Shown in pieces: positions 55,288-64,000 of a stretch of 64,000 bases of DNA. This DNA comes from Aureitalea marina (GTDB taxonomy: Bacteria; Bacteroidota; Bacteroidia; Flavobacteriales; Flavobacteriaceae). The position numbers were made by a program, and so were the translations under genes. Position 1 is the first letter of the stretch. The number at the start of each line of letters is the position of its first letter. Location: positions 2,468,501 to 2,532,500 of the forward strand of contig NZ_MQUB01000001.1 in assembly GCF_002943755.1 (NCBI RefSeq), written 5' to 3'. Below the pieces are notes generated by a model. It searched no databases. It saw nothing but the letters and a program-made list of their open reading frames with translations, and was not told the DNA's origin.

Positions 55288-56975
55288 TGACTAAAAGAAT
55301 TGCTATGAATTCGATCAAAGCCATGACTATGGCGTTTGTGCTGGGAGCAACACTTGCTTCCTGTGGAGGAGGATCGGCGCCTATCCTGTCGGTGCCAATT
55401 GAAAATATCGATACCGTTCCTATTAAGATCACTGAGCTTACAGAGGCCGAGACCAAGGCCTGGGGCGGCAAAGACCTACTGATGGATACCATCCCGGGGA
55501 TGAGTGTTGAAAAAGCCTATGCCGAAGTGGTGCCCAAGAAAAAAAGCGAAAAAGTTATCGTTGCCGTCATCGACAGTGGTGTGGATATTGAGCACGAGGA
55601 CTTGAAAAATATCATTTGGACCAACAAGGATGAAATACCTGGCAATGGAAAAGATGATGACAAGAATGGTTATGTAGACGACGTGCACGGCTGGAACTTC
55701 CTGGGTGATGTGGTTGGCGAAAACCTTGAATATGTTCGATATATCAGAACATTAGGACCAAAATTCGAGGGCAAAACCATGTCCTCCGTACCTGAGGCGG
55801 ACCGGGCAGATTTTGCGATATACGAAAAAGCACTGGCCGAATACGACAAGGAATACAGTAAAGTCCTTAATTACAAACAACAGTATTCCCAGATTTTGAG
55901 CCAGGTTAAGCCTGCCCACGAGGCTATTTCTGCAAAACTCGGAAAAGAAGATTATACCGTCGAAGATCTGCAAGGCATCCAAAACCCAACCGCTTCAGAA
56001 CAACAAATGATCGCCGGTCTGTCCCAGATGTTAAATTTTGCTGATAGCGTTCCAGAGGTCTTAGAACAACTGGAGGAAGGGATTGAATATTTTGACGGTC
56101 AAATCAATGTCAACTTCAATATGGAGGAGGAATATCGCTCTGCTAAACTGGGTGATGACCCTGACGATTGGAATAGTAAGTTCTATGGAAACGGTGATGT
56201 TGACGGACCTACTGAAGATAAGGAAGATGTGAGTCATGGAACTCATGTGGCGGGCATAATTGCTGCGCAAAGAGGAAACGGGATTGGCATGGACGGAGTT
56301 GCAAACAACGTCGAGATCATGGTCATTCGTGCAGTTCCGGACGGTGATGAATACGACAAGGATATTGCATTGGCTATTCGATACGCCGTAGACAACGGTG
56401 CGACAGTGATCAACACCAGCTTTGGTAAATACTTCTCCCCTCACCCGGAATGGGTTTGGGACGCCATCAAATATGCAGCTAGCAAAGACGTTTTGATCGT
56501 CAATGCGGCAGGGAATGAAGCTTATGATCTGGATACTATCCAGGTATATCCCAACGATCAGCAAGGGGTTGGCCCAGAGATTTCAGATAATTTCATCACA
56601 ATTGGAGCACTAAACCATGACTATGGCAGTGAGCTAGTTGCAGAATTCTCCAATTATGGGAAAGTCAATGTAGATGCCTTTGCTCCTGGAGTAAAGATCT
56701 GGTCCACCATGCCTCTAAATGAATACGATTATCAACAGGGTACTTCAATGGCAGCACCTGCAGTCGCAGGAGTAGCCGCTATGATCCGAGGATACTTTCC
56801 CAATCTGAGCGCCGCTCAGGTAAAACAGGTATTAATGAATAGTGGCCTGCCTTCCAATACCCCTGTCATTTTGGGTGGCGAAAGCAGCAATCAATCTAGT
56901 TTCCGAGATGTTTCAAAGTCCGGAAAAATGGTGAATTTGTATAATGCCATGATCATGGCCAGCAAGATGAAATAG
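55287..56975 (+). CDS. Subtilisin-like serine peptidase (S8), lipoprotein
   Basis: A 562-residue exported peptidase with lipobox (ATLASC). The S8 catalytic triad is D96 in VAVIDSGVD, H317 in SHGTHVAG and S487 in GTSMAAPAVAG. Between D96 and H317 lies a roughly 130-residue insertion (about 150-310) rich in acidic and glutamine residues, seen in Bacteroidota subtilases. Probably acts in the periplasm or on the outer membrane. Start overlaps the MBL gene by one base; the M1 peptidase follows 5 bases later. Confidence 0.95.
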   Translation: MTKRIAMNSIKAMTMAFVLGATLASCGGGSAPILSVPIENIDTVPIKITELTEAETKAWGGKDLLMDTIPGMSVEKAYAEVVPKKKSEKVIVAVIDSGVDIEHEDLKNIIWTNKDEIPGNGKDDDKNGYVDDVHGWNFLGDVVGENLEYVRYIRTLGPKFEGKTMSSVPEADRADFAIYEKALAEYDKEYSKVLNYKQQYSQILSQVKPAHEAISAKLGKEDYTVEDLQGIQNPTASEQQMIAGLSQMLNFADSVPEVLEQLEEGIEYFDGQINVNFNMEEEYRSAKLGDDPDDWNSKFYGNGDVDGPTEDKEDVSHGTHVAGIIAAQRGNGIGMDGVANNVEIMVIRAVPDGDEYDKDIALAIRYAVDNGATVINTSFGKYFSPHPEWVWDAIKYAASKDVLIVNAAGNEAYDLDTIQVYPNDQQGVGPEISDNFITIGALNHDYGSELVAEFSNYGKVNVDAFAPGVKIWSTMPLNEYDYQQGTSMAAPAVAGVAAMIRGYFPNLSAAQVKQVLMNSGLPSNTPVILGGESSNQSSFRDVSKSGKMVNLYNAMIMASKMK

Positions 56976-56980
56976 ACATA

Positions 56981-58768
56981 ATGAAACAATTTTTAACTAC
57001 TATCGCGATCTTCGGGTGTTTGACAACACTTTCAGCACAGAACTATGCTGGTTATTGGCAACAGAATGCCGATTATACCATGCAGATAGATGTGGATGCA
57101 GAAAAGGGAACTTACCTGGGAACCCAGGAATTGGTTTACACCAATAACTCTCCCGACACCCTGGATCAGGTATTCTACCACCTTTATTTCAACGCGTTCC
57201 AGCCGGGAAGTGAAATGGATGTTCGCTCGCGCACCATCGTGGACCCGGATCAGCGTGTAGGAGATCGAATCTCGAAACTTAGCCCGGATCAGATCGGATA
57301 TATCAAGCCAAAGTCGCTCAAGCAAGACGGCCGGGACCTAAGTTATGAAGTTGCAGGAACTATCCTTGAAGTGAAGCTGAATACTCCTATTCTTCCTGGA
57401 GCTACCACAACATTTAATATGGAATGGGATGCACAGGTGCCTATCCAAATCCGTCGCTCGGGCCGTGACAATGCGGAAGGAGTGGCCTACTCCATGACCC
57501 AGTGGTACCCCAAATTGGCAGAATATGACTTCGAAGGGTGGCATGCCTACCCGTATATCGGACGTGAGTTTCATGGTGTTTGGGGGAATTTTGATGTGAC
57601 CATCAACATTGACGAAAATTATGTAGTTGGCGGAACCGGATATCTCCAGCCTGATAGCAAAACCAAGAGAGGAAAAAAGAGTTGGCATTTTGTTGCTCCA
57701 GAGGTACACGATTTTACCTGGGCGGCGGATGATGAATACATCCACGACACCTATGCCGGTCCTAATGGTGTGGAACTTAACTTTTACTACAAGAACAATC
57801 CTGAAATCCTCGAGAATTGGAAAAACCTGCAGCCAAAGACGGCAGAGTTGATGAAATTCTTTAGTGAAACAATCGGCGCTTATCCATATAAGCAATACTC
57901 AGTGATACAAGGAGGTGATGGTGGAATGGAATACGCTATGTGCACCCTGATCACCGGAGAGCGGAAGTTTGAAAGTTTGGTTGGTGTGACTGCACACGAG
58001 ATGGCTCATACTTGGTTTCAGTTCTTAATGGCCACCAACGAAGGAAAGCACGAATGGATGGACGAAGGATTTACTTCTTATATCTCTGCCCGAGCGATGA
58101 ACAAGGTCATGAACAGCAATAGGGCCAATCCTTTCCAGGGGTCTTACCGCGGTTATGTCTACCTGGCCAATTCTGGGGCGGAACAACCTCAAACCACGCA
58201 TGCAGACCGCTATGCGACCAACCGCGCCTACGGAATTACCGCTTACAGCAAAGGAGCGGTTTTTATGGCGCAATTGGGATACATCATCGGTCAGGATGCC
58301 CTGGACAAAACCATTAAAAGGTATTATGACGATTGGTCATTCAAGCACCCAACTCCAAACGACTTTATTCGAGTTGCTGAAAAGGTAAGTGGCCTCCAAT
58401 TAGGATGGTACCTTATGGATTGGACTCAGACCACTAACACCATTGATTATGCGATCAAAGAAGTAACTCCTGAAAATGAAGGAACCAGTATAACGCTTGA
58501 GCGCAAAGGGCTGATGCCAATGCCGATCGATCTCACTGTAACTTTTGAAGACGGATCAACTCAACTGTATTATATCCCCTTGCAAATGATGCGCGGTCAA
58601 AAACCAGCAGCAGGTATTTCCAGGGAAGTACTTGCAGACTGGGCCTGGGCTTATCCAACCTATGACCTGGAGGTAAAGAGCGATAAAAAAGTGAGTAAAA
58701 TCGTGATTGACCAGTCCGAATTAATGGCTGATGTAGATCGGGAAAACAACACCTTCGAAGCGCAGTAG
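56981..58768 (+). CDS. M1-family metallopeptidase (aminopeptidase N-like)
   Basis: A 595-residue exported zinc peptidase with a signal peptide (ends TLSAQ). The zinc motif HExxH is H339-E340-H343 and the third ligand is E362, matching HExxH-x18-E. The exopeptidase-style GGDGGMEYAMCT segment precedes it. Residues 1-260 form the N-terminal beta domain and 480-595 a C-terminal beta domain. Linked to the S8 peptidase (5-base gap), so both probably digest peptides outside the cytoplasm. Confidence 0.94.
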   Translation: MKQFLTTIAIFGCLTTLSAQNYAGYWQQNADYTMQIDVDAEKGTYLGTQELVYTNNSPDTLDQVFYHLYFNAFQPGSEMDVRSRTIVDPDQRVGDRISKLSPDQIGYIKPKSLKQDGRDLSYEVAGTILEVKLNTPILPGATTTFNMEWDAQVPIQIRRSGRDNAEGVAYSMTQWYPKLAEYDFEGWHAYPYIGREFHGVWGNFDVTINIDENYVVGGTGYLQPDSKTKRGKKSWHFVAPEVHDFTWAADDEYIHDTYAGPNGVELNFYYKNNPEILENWKNLQPKTAELMKFFSETIGAYPYKQYSVIQGGDGGMEYAMCTLITGERKFESLVGVTAHEMAHTWFQFLMATNEGKHEWMDEGFTSYISARAMNKVMNSNRANPFQGSYRGYVYLANSGAEQPQTTHADRYATNRAYGITAYSKGAVFMAQLGYIIGQDALDKTIKRYYDDWSFKHPTPNDFIRVAEKVSGLQLGWYLMDWTQTTNTIDYAIKEVTPENEGTSITLERKGLMPMPIDLTVTFEDGSTQLYYIPLQMMRGQKPAAGISREVLADWAWAYPTYDLEVKSDKKVSKIVIDQSELMADVDRENNTFEAQ

Positions 58769-58788
58769 CGCATAAAATGAAATTGTGC

Positions 58789-58826
58789 AAAACACCTGGA
58801 TCCCTGGCTGGATTCAGGTGTTTTTT
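58789..58826 (+). terminator. Intrinsic terminator after the M1 peptidase
   Basis: AACACCTG (58791-58798) with CAGGTGTT (58815-58822), followed by a T run. The rnpA GTG start lies 12 bases further on. Confidence 0.8.
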
Positions 58827-58837
58827 ATCTTTAACAG

Positions 58838-59206
58838 GTGAGCCAACGTTTCAAGCGGTCTGAAAGACTAAAAAGCCGAAAACTGATCGACCAATTGTTC
58901 GATCGAGGATTATCCCTCAGACAGGGATCGATCAAGCTCATCTATGTCCCTATGGAAGCCGAAGAGAATCAGGCGGGTTTCTCTGTCCCTAAAAAATTGA
59001 TGGCAAAAGCCGTGGACCGAAATGCTATCAAGCGCAAAATGCGCGAGGCCTATCGCCTTCACAAACATATGTTAAGCCCAGATGGCGGGCCGCAATATGC
59101 GATGATGTTTTTATATCTTTCCTCAAAGAAGCCCACGTATGAAGAGGTCCAGCGAGCTATGGTCGGACTGTTGGACAAGCTGAAGGGGCGGTCTGAAAAA
59201 CAATAA
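58838..59206 (+). CDS. rnpA: Ribonuclease P protein component
   Basis: A 122-residue basic subunit of RNase P that helps the RNA remove tRNA 5' leaders. The conserved core AVDRNAIKRKMREAYR is present. The start is a GTG directly after a terminator. It is co-oriented with and overlaps by one base the S41 peptidase, an arrangement common in flavobacteria. The M1 RNA gene is not in this window. Confidence 0.95.
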   Translation: MSQRFKRSERLKSRKLIDQLFDRGLSLRQGSIKLIYVPMEAEENQAGFSVPKKLMAKAVDRNAIKRKMREAYRLHKHMLSPDGGPQYAMMFLYLSSKKPTYEEVQRAMVGLLDKLKGRSEKQ

Positions 59207-60834
59207 TGAAGATGAAAAAACGAATTCTTTTTCCCTTGGCAGCCCTGTTGCTGTTGGTGACCACTGCAGGATTCAAAAGCGATTTCTTCGAGATCGCCAA
59301 GCAGATCGAAATATTTACAACTCTGTTCAAAGAGTTGAACATGAATTATGTGGACGAGAACACGCCTGCAACTTTGATGGATAACGCGATCAAAGGTATG
59401 CTGGACGATCTGGATCCCTACACGGTCTACTGGAATGAGCAGGAGGTTCAAGAGGCGCGAATCAGAAACTCCGGTACTTATACCGGGATCGGAGCTTCTG
59501 TCAGAACACAAAAAGATAAGATCGTAATCGTAGAGCCCTTTAAGGATTATCCAGCTGATAAGGCCGGTCTTAAAGCGGGAGACGAGATCATCAAAATAGG
59601 CAATACGGCCCTGGCCGATTTTGAAGACGATGCGGGTGAGCTTCTAAAGGGGGCTGCCGGAAGCGATGTCCAGCTTACCTACCTTAGGCAAGGGAAGCAA
59701 ATGACCACGACCTTAACCCGTGAAAAAGTGGACGTGAAAGCCGTTCCATTCTATGGTTTAATAGGAGAAGATATCGGTTATATCGTATTGAGTAAATTCA
59801 ATCGAAGGACGACGATAGAAACGCGGAATGCCTTAGAAGAATTAAAACTTGACGGGGCCCAGAAGATCATTCTGGACCTGAGGGGAAACCCGGGAGGGTT
59901 GCTCAATGAGGCCATCAATGTGGTCAATTTATTTGTTCCTAAAGGGGAGCCCATTACCACGACCAAATCCGTAATCAATAAGTACAACAAGACGTATAAG
60001 ACCCAACAGGATCCTGTAGATACAGAGATTCCCTTGGTCGTTTTGATCAACGGGCGGTCCGCCTCCGCCAGCGAGATCGTCGCTGGTGGCTTACAAGACC
60101 TGGACCGCGCAGTCATAGTCGGTGCCAGAAGCTTCGGAAAAGGCTTGGTCCAGCGCCCCAAGAAACTGACCTACGGAACACAACTAAAGGTGACCATCTC
60201 TCGCTATTACACCCCTAGTGGCCGATGTATACAAGCTTTGGATTATTGGAACAGGGATGAAAATGGCGATCCGGTTAGATTAGACCCTAAAGAATACAAT
60301 GCTTTCACTACCAAAGGAGGCCGGACAGTTTACGATGGAGGCGGAATCCTTCCCGATATAGAACTGGAGTCAGCTAAATTCAGCCCGGTGACCACTGCCC
60401 TGCTTAGGGATAGGGCTATCTTCGATTATGCCACAGACTATTACTTTAGCAACACATTGGCCAACTCGGACGATTTCAAATTTGACGACAAGGATTTCAA
60501 CGATTTTGTCTCCTATTTGTCCAAAAACGGCTTCGACTATCAAACTGAGACCGAAAAAGAATTCGCGCACGCCATAAAAAGAGCCGAGGATGACGGCCTA
60601 CAAGAGGAGATTCAGGCCAGCTATGACCAATTAATGGCTTCCATTAACAAAGCCAAAGAGCGGGAACTGGTAAAGAAAAAGGCTGAAATCACTTCTCTGT
60701 TGTCGGATGAGATCTTAAAGCGCTATTTTTACAGGGAAGGGTTGTACTCTTATCAGATCGATCACAACCCTGAAATCCTTGAAGCCGTAGCTGTATTGAA
60801 TGATGCGGCTCGATACAAAGGAATTTTGGAATAA
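59206..60834 (+). CDS. ctpA: S41-family C-terminal processing peptidase
   Basis: A 542-residue periplasmic serine protease (signal-like N terminus, LLLVTTAG). A PDZ domain (about 82-165) precedes the S41 catalytic domain, with the serine in the GRSASASEI segment (285-289) and the lysine K312 in SFGKGLVQ. The C-terminal 170 residues are helical and family-typical. It trims exported proteins at their C termini. Start overlaps rnpA by one base. Confidence 0.94.
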   Translation: MKMKKRILFPLAALLLLVTTAGFKSDFFEIAKQIEIFTTLFKELNMNYVDENTPATLMDNAIKGMLDDLDPYTVYWNEQEVQEARIRNSGTYTGIGASVRTQKDKIVIVEPFKDYPADKAGLKAGDEIIKIGNTALADFEDDAGELLKGAAGSDVQLTYLRQGKQMTTTLTREKVDVKAVPFYGLIGEDIGYIVLSKFNRRTTIETRNALEELKLDGAQKIILDLRGNPGGLLNEAINVVNLFVPKGEPITTTKSVINKYNKTYKTQQDPVDTEIPLVVLINGRSASASEIVAGGLQDLDRAVIVGARSFGKGLVQRPKKLTYGTQLKVTISRYYTPSGRCIQALDYWNRDENGDPVRLDPKEYNAFTTKGGRTVYDGGGILPDIELESAKFSPVTTALLRDRAIFDYATDYYFSNTLANSDDFKFDDKDFNDFVSYLSKNGFDYQTETEKEFAHAIKRAEDDGLQEEIQASYDQLMASINKAKERELVKKKAEITSLLSDEILKRYFYREGLYSYQIDHNPEILEAVAVLNDAARYKGILE

Positions 60835-60851
60835 GCCCAAGCATCTAACTC

Positions 60852-61679
60852 ATGAACGCTATCCTGGACTTCTTCGAGCAAATGCCTGTCTGGATGAAAG
60901 CGGGTTGGGTGATTTTCTGCATTACCTTATTTTGGATACTGGAAGGCAACTATAGCCTTTTTACAAAACCCTACCGCAAGTGGCGACACGCCCGGACAAA
61001 TCTGATCCTGCTTATTTTCGTGCTGCTTATCAATACGGTTTTCGGATTAGCTACAGCAGGAATTTTTAGCTGGCTTGGCGACAATAACTTCGGCCTGCTC
61101 AATCTGGTCGATTGGCCAGTTGCAGCGGAATTGATTCTCGCTATATTGGTTCTGGACCTCATTGCTCAATACGGTGTCCACTACCTTTTGCATCAGGTGC
61201 CCTGGATGTGGCGATTGCATTTAGTGCATCATAGCGACAAGCACGTAGATGCGACCTCCGGAACACGCCACCATCCCTTTGATTTTCTTATTCGAGAGAT
61301 CTTTGCTCTTATTGCCGTGGTGATCACGGGCATGCCGATCTCTTTTTATTTCTTTTATCGGATACTGACTATTTTCTTTACTTATTGGACACATGCCAAC
61401 CTCCGTCTTCCCCTAAAATTAGATAAGGGCTTGAGCTGGGTTTTCGTCACGCCCAATATGCATAAGTTCCACCATCATTATCAGCTCCCTTGGACAGATA
61501 GCAACTACGGAAATATGTTCGCGATCTGGGACCGATTATTTGGAACCTTTGTCTATGGAAACCCTCAGGAGATACAGTACGGAGTAGACATTGCCGATCA
61601 TCGGCCGGATGAAGACCTGGCCGTACAATTGAAATTACCCTTTGATTCCGGCGTAAAATCCAAAGGATCTCGTTCATGA
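60852..61679 (+). CDS. Sterol desaturase / fatty acid hydroxylase family protein
   Basis: A 275-residue integral membrane di-iron enzyme with about four helices and the clustered histidine motifs of the family: HYLLHQVPWMWRLHLVHHSDK, TRHHPFD and MHKFHHHYQ. Substrate unknown; bacterial members act on lipids. It overlaps the following DUF418 gene by 4 bases. Confidence 0.93.
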   Translation: MNAILDFFEQMPVWMKAGWVIFCITLFWILEGNYSLFTKPYRKWRHARTNLILLIFVLLINTVFGLATAGIFSWLGDNNFGLLNLVDWPVAAELILAILVLDLIAQYGVHYLLHQVPWMWRLHLVHHSDKHVDATSGTRHHPFDFLIREIFALIAVVITGMPISFYFFYRILTIFFTYWTHANLRLPLKLDKGLSWVFVTPNMHKFHHHYQLPWTDSNYGNMFAIWDRLFGTFVYGNPQEIQYGVDIADHRPDEDLAVQLKLPFDSGVKSKGSRS

Positions 61680-62913
61680 GTCAAAACAGCAGTCTTTCTC
61701 CTGAGAACCGCAGAATAGACTTGCTGGATATTTATCGCGGCTTTGCCATCTTTGGCATTTTCGTGGTCAATATTGAGATCATGAATTGTATCCCGCTCAA
61801 TCAGGACGGTTTTTACACCAACTTCCAGGATTTTTGGAATCAATTTGCTGACGAAATCAGGAGGCTGTTCTTCTATTCCAAGTTCTTTCCCATCTTCTCC
61901 TTGTTGTTTGGCCTTGGAATTGCTATGCAGATCCAGAAACGCAAACATCTGACCAGACCTTATCGTGGATTCATCCATTGGAGAATGTTCACTTTATTGC
62001 TCATCGGAATAGGACACATCTTATTCCTGTGGTCCGGGGATGTGGTACATATGTATGCCATAATTGGCTTTTTTATTCCATTTATCCACCGTTTTTCCAT
62101 GGGAAGCCTGTTAATAGCGTCGGGAATAATTCTTTTAGGATTTACTGAGCTCGGTTCGTGGATTCTCTCTGCTTTGTTAAACCTGTTATCGGCTATTGGG
62201 TCTGATCCCATCGCTAATTTTGAAAGACTTTATCCGGTGGATATCATTCCTTCTGTAATTGGTGAAGGGACTTATATGGAAGGGGTGCGCTTTAGGTTCT
62301 ATGAATACCTTTTTAACCTGCCCCTGGCTTATTCTTACTTCTTTCCTTTGGCTTTGTCTATGATAGTCCTAGGGGTAGCGATCGGCAAGAGCAGTTTTCT
62401 TCGAAATCCCCAGCGTTTTATCGATGGTATCAAAATACCGGTGCTACTGATTACTATTATCAGTAATCTGTATCGATTGTTCTTTCTATATGTGGTTTTG
62501 GATCAGGGCTGGCACCACACCGATCAATGGGGCCTTTTCTCTTGTGGTTGATGCCGGTTTGCGATGTATTAATGGGGCTTTTCTACCTATGGTTTATTGG
62601 TTGGATCTATCGCTTTGTATTGATCCAGAAGTTGCTGAGCCCGTTATCATATGTTGGAAAAATGGCGTTGACCAACTATCTAGTACAAAGCTTATTCGCT
62701 TTGATGCTGTTTACGGCAGTCGGCTATGGTGGGTATATGAAATTCAGCCAGTGGGAAACCCTGTTGATTGCATTGGGATTCTTCCCTTTACAGATCTTGC
62801 TCAGTAAGTTATGGTTAAAGGTGTTTAGGTTTGGCCCAATGGAATGGGTCTGGAGGTGCTTGACCTATCGTAAACTCATTCCTATCCGGCAACGTCCGCC
62901 GGCCGGATCATAG
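61676..62913 (+). pseudogene. DUF418 membrane protein, frameshifted
   Basis: The family is a polytopic membrane protein of about 400 residues. The reading frame from 61676 stops at 62551 after 291 residues (ends GLFSCG), while the rest of the protein (GLFYLWFIGWIYRF and the DUF418 C-terminal segment TNYLVQSLFALM) continues in the minus-one frame from 62527 to 62913. Joining the frames near 62537-62541 (...WGLF/LLWLM...) restores one protein of about 410 residues. The cause is a one-base change or sequencing error; no strong slippery heptamer in the correct phase is seen. Start by ATGA overlap with the sterol desaturase gene. The 3' end overlaps elaA by 32 bases. Confidence 0.85.
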
Positions 62914-63337
62914 CCATGTGCGGGATTCCGTCTTCGAGGTACTCCTCTCCTACTGTCTCAAAGCCTAAATCCCGATAAAACTGCAATAAATAGGTTTGAG
63001 CAGATAGCTTTATATCTGTGAGCCCATAGGACGTTTGTAACGCATTTATGGATACCCTCATAATGGCATTGGCCAGGCCCTGCCCGCGGTAATCTTCCTG
63101 AACCACCACCCGACCTATAGCCGGTTGGTCAAAATAAAACCCAGGACCGAAGCAACGCGTATAGGCGGCCAGCTCATCGCCTTGCCACCCCATAATGTGT
63201 AATGCATTCTGATCCTTGTTGTCTATATCTTGGTACACGCAATCTTGTTCTACAACGAAGACTTCGGATCGCAGGCGCAAAAGGGCGTACAATTCGTCCG
63301 TGGAAAGTTCCTGGTATTTCTTAATGATGATCTTCAC
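62882..63337 (-). CDS. elaA: GNAT-family N-acetyltransferase, ElaA-like
   Basis: A 151-residue acetyltransferase with the ElaA layout: FVVEQDCVYQDIDNKD near residue 27 and the acetyl-CoA-binding VVQEDYRGQGLANAIM. It starts with GTG (63337-63335), sharing one base with the upstream stop, so it is coupled to the cation transporter. Acceptor unknown. Confidence 0.93.
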   Translation of the reverse strand: MKIIIKKYQELSTDELYALLRLRSEVFVVEQDCVYQDIDNKDQNALHIMGWQGDELAAYTRCFGPGFYFDQPAIGRVVVQEDYRGQGLANAIMRVSINALQTSYGLTDIKLSAQTYLLQFYRDLGFETVGEEYLEDGIPHMAMIRPADVAG

Positions 63338-64000
63338 TAATCCTGTACTATGATGTCCTTAGGGTCATCGCGTTGATATTCAGGCTGAATGTTGACGTGG
63401 TTGATTCCAAATTTTTCATCTAGAACCCTCTCGATCTCCACCATGATAAGGTCAAATTGGGATAAACTTATATCCTTATTGAATTCGATATGTGCTTCCA
63501 AGTGTACTTCTTGCTCGTTGAGTTGCCAAACATGTACGTGATGTACATTATCCACTTCTTCTAAAATAGTTAACTCTTGCCGAATATGATTTAGATCTAC
63601 GTCCTCCGGCGTAAATAACATCAATACCTTGAACGAATCCTTGAGCAGGTCATAACCAACTACAATTAAATAAACAGCAATGCAAACTGTTAGAACACTG
63701 TCTACCCAGAACCAGCCAAAATACCTCATCAACAAACCACCAACCAGGACAGCAACCGATGCCAACATATCAGACATCAGATGTAAATAAGCCGAACGAA
63801 TATTCATGTTGTGGTCAGAACCGCTTTTCAACAGTAGTACACTAATACCATTGGCAATTATTGCAATAGCCGCTAACCAGATCACCAGGCCGCTTTCGAT
63901 GGGTTGGGGATAAATAAATCGAACTATGGCCTCATAGATCAAATAGGCCGCGACGATCAATAAAGTAGAGGCGTTTACAAAGGCTGCTATTATTTCGGCC
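63337..64000 (-). CDS. Cation diffusion facilitator transporter, 5' end outside window
   Basis: Inner-membrane divalent-metal/proton antiporter of the CDF family. The frame is open to the right edge (upstream residues read AEIIAAFVNASTL), so the first two helices are missing. Visible: helices around the metal-binding HLMSDMLAS (HxxxD site) and DSVLTVCIAVYL, then the cytoplasmic C-terminal domain with HHVHVWQL and INHVNIQPE. Metal (zinc, iron, or other) cannot be decided. Confidence 0.93.
   Translation of the reverse strand, partial: AEIIAAFVNASTLLIVAAYLIYEAIVRFIYPQPIESGLVIWLAAIAIIANGISVLLLKSGSDHNMNIRSAYLHLMSDMLASVAVLVGGLLMRYFGWFWVDSVLTVCIAVYLIVVGYDLLKDSFKVLMLFTPEDVDLNHIRQELTILEEVDNVHHVHVWQLNEQEVHLEAHIEFNKDISLSQFDLIMVEIERVLDEKFGINHVNIQPEYQRDDPKDIIVQD

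Noticed and set aside
62530-62551. Programmed frameshift in the DUF418 gene
   Set aside because: No canonical slippery heptamer in the correct phase and no downstream structure obvious; a simple one-base change is the better explanation.

Overview
The window looks like chromosomal DNA of a marine member of the Flavobacteriaceae (phylum Bacteroidota). Support comes from a SusC/SusD glycan-uptake locus with lipoprotein glycosidases, secreted proteins with C-terminal type IX sorting domains, promoters of the Bacteroidota kind (TTTG, 19-21 bases, TAnnTTTG), and housekeeping proteins with flavobacterial-style sequences. Protein-coding density is high. I saw no phage, insertion sequence or CRISPR array. 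The most unusual stretch is a 1.1 kb gene-poor region at 39.4-40.56 kb.

Layout. 1-8.6 kb: housekeeping genes (lpxH fragment, recJ, a CMD-family protein, rsmI, tdk, alr, mscL, asd). 8.7-15.7 kb: exported proteins, namely a diheme-cytochrome-like lipoprotein, an FG-GAP/ASPIC-UnbV protein and an S9 prolyl oligopeptidase, then an orphan ABC ATPase with a small partner. 15.7-32.7 kb: a complete polysaccharide utilisation locus, read as a laminarin (beta-1,3-glucan) system. It holds a membrane-bound propeller/LuxR-type regulator, an 11-bp phased operator-like array, susC, susD, a triplicated-module surface lipoprotein, a PKD-GH16, a GH3, a second GH16, a small type IX-sorted protein, a hairpin, and a sodium/sugar symporter. 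32.7-39.4 kb: cell wall and lipid biosynthesis (mtgA, accC, accB, fabH, rpmF, DUF177), pdxA, ribE and a small membrane protein. 39.4-40.56 kb: a probable structured small RNA, then a tandem array of about 160-bp units. Each unit carries the 3' end of the neighbouring CAU tRNA plus its terminator, followed by the intact tRNA. 40.6-50.7 kb: mce, rbfA, an FtsX-like permease, dusB, an outer-membrane receptor, lepA and a TPR-LytS/LytTR two-component pair. 50.8-64 kb: a type IX cargo protein, a small cysteine-containing lipoprotein overlapping a CPA-type antiporter, a metallo-beta-lactamase-fold hydrolase, S8 and M1 peptidases, rnpA, an S41 peptidase, a sterol-desaturase-family protein, a frameshifted DUF418 gene, elaA and a truncated cation diffusion facilitator.

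How it works together (inference): the 15.7-32.7 kb block would cut beta-glucan at the cell surface (GH16 enzymes), bind it and import oligosaccharides through SusC/SusD, finish them to glucose (GH3), and take glucose into the cytoplasm by sodium symport. The regulator would respond to periplasmic oligosaccharide and act on the phased repeats before susC. The strongest candidates for something undescribed are the small RNA at 39430-39575, the tRNA-3'-end tandem array with covarying hairpins, and the 11-bp phased array at 18577-18630.
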